The notes beneath the pieces are model-generated. The model was not told the origin of the DNA. It did not search any database and saw only the letters and a program-made list of their open reading frames with translations. From CAYVMN01 sp043808585 (GTDB lineage: Bacteria; Desulfobacterota; DSM-4660; Desulfatiglandales; Desulfatiglandaceae): a DNA stretch of 10,587 bases. The translations under genes and the position numbers were made by a program. The stretch covers positions 1 through 10,587 of the forward strand of contig JAZDES010000128.1 of assembly GCA_043808585.1 (NCBI GenBank), written 5' to 3'. Below, one piece after another: positions 6,066-10,587 of this stretch. Each line of letters begins with the position of its first letter. The stretch's first letter is position 1.

Positions 6066-6620
6066 ATGGAAGACAGGGACAAAAAAATCTTAGAACAACT
6101 TAACCAAAAGAAGATAGAATTTGAACAGGCCCTGAGACGACTGATGGAGAGCCAGAGGGAGAGTAACGACCAGCTTTATGGCGAAAGCATCATGGATGAG
6201 TCTGACCGGGCACAGCGGGAAATCTTGACCCAGAGCAGCTACCTCCTCATTGAGAAAAAGGCCAAAGAGCTGAAGATGCTAGAGGAATTGATCCAAAAGA
6301 TCTCGAATAACGAAAGGTGGTTCGAGTGCGAGGAATGTGGGGATCCAATTCCGTCGGAACGGATTATGATTGTGCCCGAGGCAAGGTTGTGCGTCGCCTG
6401 CCAGCGTGAACTGGAAAGGCTTGGCCGGATGAAGAACTTCCCTGGAAGGGTCTTATCCCGTATGGATGTTGCTAAGGAAGAGCCGGGGGAAGAGCTTGAC
6501 GAGATTGAGGACCTAATAGATGATTTTGACTATTCCCCTTCGGATTCAGAGGTGGAATTATTACCCCTGGACGAAATTGAAGAGGATGAGGCCCATGACT
6601 TCCAAGAACAAGACCGCTGA
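6066..6620 (+). CDS. DksA/TraR-family C4 zinc-finger regulator with acidic C-terminal tail
   Basis: This is a 184-residue protein of the DksA/TraR group, which bind RNA polymerase through the secondary channel and alter promoter output, often with ppGpp. The N-terminal coiled coil spans roughly residues 5-80. At its expected tip the DxxDxA motif (Asp44, Asp47, Ala49 in MDESDRAQ) is kept, the signature of functional DksA. The zinc finger is CEEC...CVAC (Cys88, 91, 109, 112). After about residue 130 comes an acidic tail in which close to half of the last 48 residues are Asp or Glu. Classical DksA has about 150 residues and lacks such a tail, and many short homologues end soon after the finger. 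The ATG is supported by AAAGGAG (6051-6057) eight bases upstream. The amidase gene follows 11 bases downstream. It could be the main DksA of the organism or a paralogue, so I give no symbol. Confidence 0.88.
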   Translation: MEDRDKKILEQLNQKKIEFEQALRRLMESQRESNDQLYGESIMDESDRAQREILTQSSYLLIEKKAKELKMLEELIQKISNNERWFECEECGDPIPSERIMIVPEARLCVACQRELERLGRMKNFPGRVLSRMDVAKEEPGEELDEIEDLIDDFDYSPSDSEVELLPLDEIEEDEAHDFQEQDR

Positions 6621-6631
6621 GGGGTGATCCG

Positions 6632-8038
6632 ATGACTTCCCTGTCCTATTTGTCTGTTATGGAACTGGCTAGATTGATCCGATCCAGGGAGCTTTCCCCG
6701 GTAAAACTGATGGAGGAGACCCTGGAGAGGATCGATCGGGTGAATCCGGAGATCAATGCATTTGTCGCTCTCCGTGCCGATGAGGCCCTGGACGAGGCAA
6801 GGTCCCTGGCGAAGAGGATCTCTTTCGGTGAAGATCCAGGTCCCTTGACCGGTATCCCCATAGGTGTAAAGGACCTGGAAGATGTGAAAGGGATGGTCAC
6901 CAGTTTCGGCTCCATTCCTTACAAGGACAATGTGGCCGGAGACGACTCCATTCAGGTCTCCCGCCTCAAGGCCTCCGGTGCCATTGTGGTAGGTAAAACC
7001 AATACCCCGGAATTTGGCTTTACGGGCTTCACCAAGAACCGTTTATACGGGGTCACCCGAAACCCCTGGAACAAGGAACGTACGCCGGGGGGCTCCAGCG
7101 GGGGTTCAGCCGCAGCAGTTGCTGCCGGTATGGTGCCCTTGGCAACCGGTTCCGATGCCGGAGGCTCAATTCGCATCCCTGCCTCCTATTCCGGGTGCTT
7201 TGGGTTAAAGCCCTCTTACGGAAGAATTCCTCTGGGCCCCGGACCCAGTCTTCACATGGCCCGCACCATGGTACTCGGGCCCCTCAGCAGAACAGTAAGC
7301 GATGCGGCCCTATACCTGGATTGTGTAGCTGGATATCATCCGGCAGACCCGGATTCCCTCCCTCAACCGGAGGGCTCATATTTGAAAACGCTTGAAAGAC
7401 CTCTAAAATCCTTGAGAATCGGTTTCAGCCGGAGCTTAGGATATGCACGGGTCGAACCCGATGTCATGGAACTCGTAGAACAGGCAGTGGAGACATTTAG
7501 AGGTATGGGGCACAGGGTTGACGCCTGGGAAGGGAGATTTCCTGACGTGAGCGATGCCTGGGCTGAATTAATGAATCGCGAGATCTACGCCCAGATTCAA
7601 GAGGACCTGGAAAAAATCCGTAGCCAGTTGGGGAGGACCCTGGTAGCGTCCCTCGATCTTGCAAAAGGCCTAACATTGGAGGACCAAATAAGGGCCAACA
7701 GTGTGCGCAGTAGATTAAATCAGACCCTGTGGGAGGTTTATGACCGATTCGATCTCCTTCTCACCCCCACCATGCCTACCGAGGCCTTTGGTGCAAAGGG
7801 ACCTCCCCCGGCCGAGATTGACGGGCATCCGATACCGCTTCTCTGGGCAGTTGCCTTTACCTACCCATTTAATCTTTCAGGCCACCCTGCGGCATCGGTC
7901 CGCGTAGGGCTCACAAAGGCCGGCCTTCCGGTAGGTCTCCAGATCGTCGGGCCCAGACACCGTGACGATCTGGTTCTCCAGGCCGCTTATGCATACGAAA
8001 AATCATCTCCCTGGAACGATTCCTGGCCCAATATCTGA
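6632..8038 (+). CDS. Amidase-signature family hydrolase (GatA-like, stand-alone)
   Basis: This 468-residue protein has the full amidase-signature core. The Ser-cisSer-Lys triad is readable: Lys80 (IPIGVKDLEDVKG), cis-Ser155 (TPGGSSGGSAAAVAAG) and nucleophile Ser179 (TGSDAGGSIRIPAS). The spacing of 75 and 24 residues equals that in fatty acid amide hydrolase. The family hydrolyses carboxamides, and some members are the GatA subunit of Asp/Glu-tRNA amidotransferase. No gatB or gatC lies nearby, and the C-terminal region ends in the generic HPAASVRVGLTKAGLPVGLQIVG of broad-specificity amidases, so a free-standing amidase is more likely than GatA. The substrate cannot be deduced. No signal peptide is seen, so it should be cytoplasmic. 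The ATG has GAGGGG seven bases upstream and starts 11 bases after the dksA-like gene, so co-transcription is likely. It is convergent with the carboxyltransferase gene, with only nine bases between stops. Confidence 0.9.
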   Translation: MTSLSYLSVMELARLIRSRELSPVKLMEETLERIDRVNPEINAFVALRADEALDEARSLAKRISFGEDPGPLTGIPIGVKDLEDVKGMVTSFGSIPYKDNVAGDDSIQVSRLKASGAIVVGKTNTPEFGFTGFTKNRLYGVTRNPWNKERTPGGSSGGSAAAVAAGMVPLATGSDAGGSIRIPASYSGCFGLKPSYGRIPLGPGPSLHMARTMVLGPLSRTVSDAALYLDCVAGYHPADPDSLPQPEGSYLKTLERPLKSLRIGFSRSLGYARVEPDVMELVEQAVETFRGMGHRVDAWEGRFPDVSDAWAELMNREIYAQIQEDLEKIRSQLGRTLVASLDLAKGLTLEDQIRANSVRSRLNQTLWEVYDRFDLLLTPTMPTEAFGAKGPPPAEIDGHPIPLLWAVAFTYPFNLSGHPAASVRVGLTKAGLPVGLQIVGPRHRDDLVLQAAYAYEKSSPWNDSWPNI

Positions 8039-8047
8039 GGAATGGCC

Positions 8048-9541
8048 CTAGCCGGTCTTACGCAGGTTATTTAAGGCCTCGACCACTGCCTGATCCTCTT
8101 TTTGGACATCTTCCAGGGTCTTTGGTTTGACGGCGGCAGGCCTTTCCTCCAGCCCGTACTTCCATTTGAGGAACTGCTCACCTGTTGTGGGGTAGATGGC
8201 CGCAATGAGGACATCATAGTCGTCTTTGGCCAGGCCTCGCACCTTCTCTCTTACCTTGTCCAGCTCCGGCTCCAAATAATCGGCAGCCCGGCCCGTTACA
8301 GGGGTTTCACCCCGTTTGTAGTTTTTCAGGATCTTTTTCTGAATCGTCGGATCAACAGGAATGGGTGTCTTTCCGTAGAGGCCATAGACCAAATCCTTCA
8401 CCTCATTGGCCACCATCTTGTATCTTCCAAAGAGGACATTGAGGACGGCCTGCACACCAACGATCTGGCTGGTGGGTGTAACCAGGGGCGGCATACCCAG
8501 TTCCTTGCGGGTCACGGCCACCTCCTTATAGACCTCGGCCAATCGATCAAGGGCCTTGGCGTCGCTTAGCTGGCTTACCAGATTGGAAATCATCCCTCCC
8601 GGCACCTGATGGGCCAGTACTCCGGTGTCGATAACCGACATCCTGTGTTTGGCCAGAAAGTCCCTGTACTTGGGGGCTATGCTCTCAAGATGCTCCCCTA
8701 GGTCCAGCAGCAGATTCAGGTCAAAACCCGGGTCTCTTGTGGTGGCGTAAAGGGTTGCCACAATAGGCTCTACGGCAGGTTGGGAGGTCCTTAGGGCAAA
8801 TGGGGCGAGACAGGTGTCCACGATGTCTACCCCCGCCTTGATTGCCTCCAGATAGATCATGGAGGCCATGCCGCTGGTATAGTGTGTATGGAGGTGAATG
8901 GGAATGCCGAGCTTCCTCTTAAGGACAGTTATGAGCTTGGCAATATCAAATGGGGCCATGATACCAGCCATGTCTTTAATGCAGAGAGTATCCGCACCCA
9001 ATTCCTCTATCTCTTTGGCCTTTTCCATGTAATATTCCAGGTTAAATACATCCCCTCCCATCCGCCTCTCTGTCAAAGAATAGCAGATGGTGCCCTGAAA
9101 GTGCTTATCATTTGCCTTTATCCGCTCAACGACCGTCTGAAAATTGCGAAAATCATTCAGGGCATCAAAGACCCTGAAGACATCGATACCCGCCTCCGCT
9201 GCCTTATCCACGAACAACCGGGCCACATCATCTGCGTAATTCCTGTAACCTACCAGGTTCTGCCCCCTTAGCAGCATGGAAAATGGGGTCTTCTTGATGT
9301 GCCTCTTGAGTGTCCGTATGCGGTCAAAAGGGTCTTCGGCCAAAAAGCGGTGCATGGTGTCGAAGGTTGCCCCTCCCCATACCTCCATAGCCCAGAAACC
9401 AACGCTGTCCATTTTCTCGGCAATAGGAACCATGTCCTCAGTCCTCATCCTTGTCGCCAATAAAGACTGATGACCATCCCTAAAGGTGTTGTCTTGAATC
9501 TTCAGGGGATTCTTCGGCCCATCCTCCAAAAAATTATCCAT
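8048..9541 (-). CDS. Biotin-dependent carboxyltransferase (PycB / transcarboxylase 5S type) without biotin domain
   Basis: This 497-residue protein carries an HMGL-like TIM barrel (about residues 12-280) followed by a conserved carboxylase (PYC/OADA) domain. The barrel shows QDNTFRDGHQSL (metal-ligand Asp22), EVWGGATFD, LLRGQNLVGYRNYADD, the CIKDMAGI motif whose Lys189 is the expected carboxylated lysine, and HLHTHYTSG with the metal-binding histidines near 218-220. The carboxyl group is moved between biotin and pyruvate/oxaloacetate in this family. The protein ends about residue 497 with no A/V-M-K-M biotinyl site, so the biotin carrier must be a separate protein. The length matches the 5S subunit of methylmalonyl-CoA transcarboxylase and two-subunit pyruvate carboxylase or oxaloacetate decarboxylase alpha chains, which cannot be told apart here. 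The ATG is preceded by GGAGGT (complement of 9547-9552). A consensus-like promoter lies at 9609-9637, so it is probably transcribed on its own. Confidence 0.92.
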   Translation of the reverse strand: MDNFLEDGPKNPLKIQDNTFRDGHQSLLATRMRTEDMVPIAEKMDSVGFWAMEVWGGATFDTMHRFLAEDPFDRIRTLKRHIKKTPFSMLLRGQNLVGYRNYADDVARLFVDKAAEAGIDVFRVFDALNDFRNFQTVVERIKANDKHFQGTICYSLTERRMGGDVFNLEYYMEKAKEIEELGADTLCIKDMAGIMAPFDIAKLITVLKRKLGIPIHLHTHYTSGMASMIYLEAIKAGVDIVDTCLAPFALRTSQPAVEPIVATLYATTRDPGFDLNLLLDLGEHLESIAPKYRDFLAKHRMSVIDTGVLAHQVPGGMISNLVSQLSDAKALDRLAEVYKEVAVTRKELGMPPLVTPTSQIVGVQAVLNVLFGRYKMVANEVKDLVYGLYGKTPIPVDPTIQKKILKNYKRGETPVTGRAADYLEPELDKVREKVRGLAKDDYDVLIAAIYPTTGEQFLKWKYGLEERPAAVKPKTLEDVQKEDQAVVEALNNLRKTG

Positions 9542-9557
9542 ACCAAACCTCCGTTCT

Positions 9558-9583
9558 AACAGTTGGTCACTAGGCTACCTGTT
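9558..9583 (-). other. Inverted repeat in the carboxyltransferase leader
   Basis: AACAG (9558-9562) and CTGTT (9579-9583) form a five-base inverted repeat. An inner GGT/ACC (9565-9567 and 9577-9579) gives alternative pairing. It lies between the predicted transcription start and the GGAGGT ribosome-binding site, five bases from the latter. It could be a leader hairpin or operator, but it is short enough to be chance. Confidence 0.2.
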
Positions 9584-9608
9584 GTCCCTAATGCATTTTT
9601 TTTGTGCA

Positions 9609-9637
9609 AATATAGGCAAGTCGAGACAGGGGGTCAA
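9609..9637 (-). promoter_or_regulatory. Sigma70-like promoter of the carboxyltransferase gene
   Basis: On the minus strand, TTGACC (complement of 9632-9637; 5 of 6) is followed by 17 bases and TATATT (complement of 9609-9614; 5 of 6). Transcription would begin near 9602, giving a leader of about 60 bases. This is the best sigma70 match I found in the window, and it separates the gene from the upstream radical SAM gene. Confidence 0.6.
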
Positions 9638-9671
9638 GAAAAGAATTGATCCGGGCCATTGTACAAGCAAA

Positions 9672-10568
9672 CTAAAGGCCCCTCATCCACTCCGGCCTAA
9701 GCCCGATATCTCCTCTGAGGGCACTGTCGATCTCGTCGAGGGCCTGCTGCTTCCCCTTTGGTAACCTGGCCTTTATGGGCAGGTAATTGGAGGCATGGTT
9801 CGAAAAGAAGAGGCCCCGTGTGAGGTTGGTATTGGCGACCATTTCCCTCAACTCCAGTAATAGCTCCTCTTGACTCGGCAACTCGAATTTGCCCTCCTTG
9901 AGCTCGTCGTAGAGGGGGGTCCCGGGGATCAGCATCACCGTAAGCGCCCCAATATAATTCGGATCCATGGCACTGAGGAGCTTTCCGGTGGCCTTGGCGT
10001 GCCGTAAAGATCCATCTCTTCCCCCAATCCCGAGCAGGACCGTAACTGAGACCTTGATCCCTGCCTCCCTGACCTTCCTCCCCATATCAATCAGGTTTTG
10101 CGGACTGGTCCCTTTGCGTATCCTTTTCAGAAGTCCTTCATCCCCGGTCTCAACTCCCAGGTACAGAATACCGAGCCCATTTTCTCTGAGTTCCTTCAAC
10201 TCCTCCAGGGACTTCATCTTAATGCTTTTAGCATTGGCATAGGCCCCCACCCTTCTGACCCAGGGAAGGTGCTCTTTGATCTGATCAAGGATCCACATCA
10301 GCCTCTTTTGCGGGATAATCAGTGCATCCCCGTCCATAAGGAACACCCTATCCTGTCGCCTCATGTATTTGGATGCAAACAGGATGTCACTCAGGATTAT
10401 GCTATCATCCTTTATCCTGAATCTCTTATCCTTGTATGTGCCGCAAAAGGTGCATTTATTGTGAGAACACCCGACCGTCACCTGAAGCAGGATACTGAAG
10501 GCCTCGCTGGGCGGCCTGATGCAGGTCCCTTCGTAGTGCATTCCTTCACTTTCCAGAGCATACCCCAT
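9672..10568 (-). CDS. Radical SAM protein of unknown substrate
   Basis: This 298-residue protein has a radical SAM core of roughly 230 residues. The cluster motif is VGCSHNKCTFCGTYK with Cys34, Cys39 and Cys42, a CX4CX2C spacing rather than the usual CX3CX2C. It is followed by VFLMDGDALI, GILYLGVETGDEGLLKRIRKG (a SAM-binding strand of the Elp3/MiaB/NifB-like class) and VTVLLGIGGRDG. The N-terminal YEGTCIRPPSEAFSILLQVT and the 'CSHNxCxFC' motif are, from memory, shared by a widespread group simply annotated as radical SAM proteins. No known substrate domain (TRAM, B12-binding, SPASM) is seen. I chose the ATG at 10566-10568 because GAGGAG (complement of 10578-10583) lies nine bases upstream. 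A second ATG at codon 10 matches the family start but has its AAGGA directly adjacent. The protein appears complete, but its upstream neighbour is outside the window. No clear terminator follows. Confidence 0.88.
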   Translation of the reverse strand: MGYALESEGMHYEGTCIRPPSEAFSILLQVTVGCSHNKCTFCGTYKDKRFRIKDDSIILSDILFASKYMRRQDRVFLMDGDALIIPQKRLMWILDQIKEHLPWVRRVGAYANAKSIKMKSLEELKELRENGLGILYLGVETGDEGLLKRIRKGTSPQNLIDMGRKVREAGIKVSVTVLLGIGGRDGSLRHAKATGKLLSAMDPNYIGALTVMLIPGTPLYDELKEGKFELPSQEELLLELREMVANTNLTRGLFFSNHASNYLPIKARLPKGKQQALDEIDSALRGDIGLRPEWMRGL

Positions 10569-10587
10569 TGATCTCGTCTCCTCATCA

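Noticed and set aside
6023..6103. 26-codon frame overlapping the start of the dksA-like gene
   Set aside because: The purine-rich site is only two or three bases from its ATG, and the frame overlaps the well-supported start at 6066.
6632..8038. GatA subunit of the tRNA-dependent amidotransferase
   Set aside because: The catalytic triad is shared by all amidase-signature enzymes, no gatB or gatC is nearby, and the C-terminal part looks like a general amidase.
8102..8569. Open frame of 155 codons on the plus strand opposite the carboxyltransferase gene
   Set aside because: It is antisense to conserved carboxylase-domain sequence, so it is a shadow frame.
10098..10571. Open frame of 157 codons on the plus strand opposite the radical SAM gene
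   Set aside because: The opposite strand encodes an intact radical SAM core, and the plus-strand product shows no family features.
1..10587. CRISPR array, transposon, prophage, toxin-antitoxin or defence cassette
   Set aside because: No regularly spaced repeats, terminal inverted repeats, transposase or integrase motifs, or paired small toxin/antitoxin genes are seen. The genes are housekeeping or metabolic.

Overview
The window looks like core chromosome of an anaerobic bacterium of the Desulfobacterota (old 'Deltaproteobacteria'), perhaps near the sulfate-reducing or syntrophic lineages. Three things suggest this: the minus-strand order tmk-holB-ricT-metG, an FmdE-family protein with a C-terminal zinc finger in a bacterium, and a stand-alone transcarboxylase-5S/PycB-type carboxyltransferase without its own biotin domain. 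Base composition is roughly balanced and fairly even. I see no insertion sequence, phage gene, CRISPR array, tRNA or rRNA. The phylum is inferred from gene content, not from a database match.

Layout. (1) Bases 2-283 (+) are the 3' end of a gene entering from the left edge, probably a PHP-domain phosphoesterase. (2) Bases 284-664 are about 380 bases without a convincing gene. They hold several dyad symmetries, a possible 22-codon reading frame and a possible extended -10 promoter. (3) Bases 665-1240 (+) encode an FmdE-family protein, convergent with (4). (4) Bases 5780 down to 1273 (-) are a compact four-gene housekeeping operon: thymidylate kinase, DNA polymerase III delta', RicT/PSP1-family protein and methionyl-tRNA synthetase. 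Three of the four genes appear to start with TTG. (5) Bases 5850-6065 are a divergent control region with back-to-back sigma70-like promoters. (6) Bases 6066-8038 (+) are a two-gene unit: a DksA/TraR-type zinc-finger regulator with a long acidic tail, then an amidase-signature hydrolase. (7) Bases 9541 down to 8048 (-) encode the carboxyltransferase, with its own strong promoter. (8) Bases 10568 down to 9672 (-) encode a radical SAM protein.

How they fit. The tmk operon joins dTTP supply, the replicative clamp loader, an RNA-maturation factor and tRNA charging, so it is a growth-linked housekeeping unit. The divergent dksA-like gene would act on RNA polymerase and could tie its unit to nutrient state, though this is inference. 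The carboxyltransferase serves central carbon metabolism (pyruvate/oxaloacetate or transcarboxylation) and must use a biotin carrier encoded elsewhere. I found no clearly new multi-gene system. The best leads are the structured gap upstream of the FmdE gene, the acidic-tailed DksA homologue with its hairpin leader, and the divergent promoter region.
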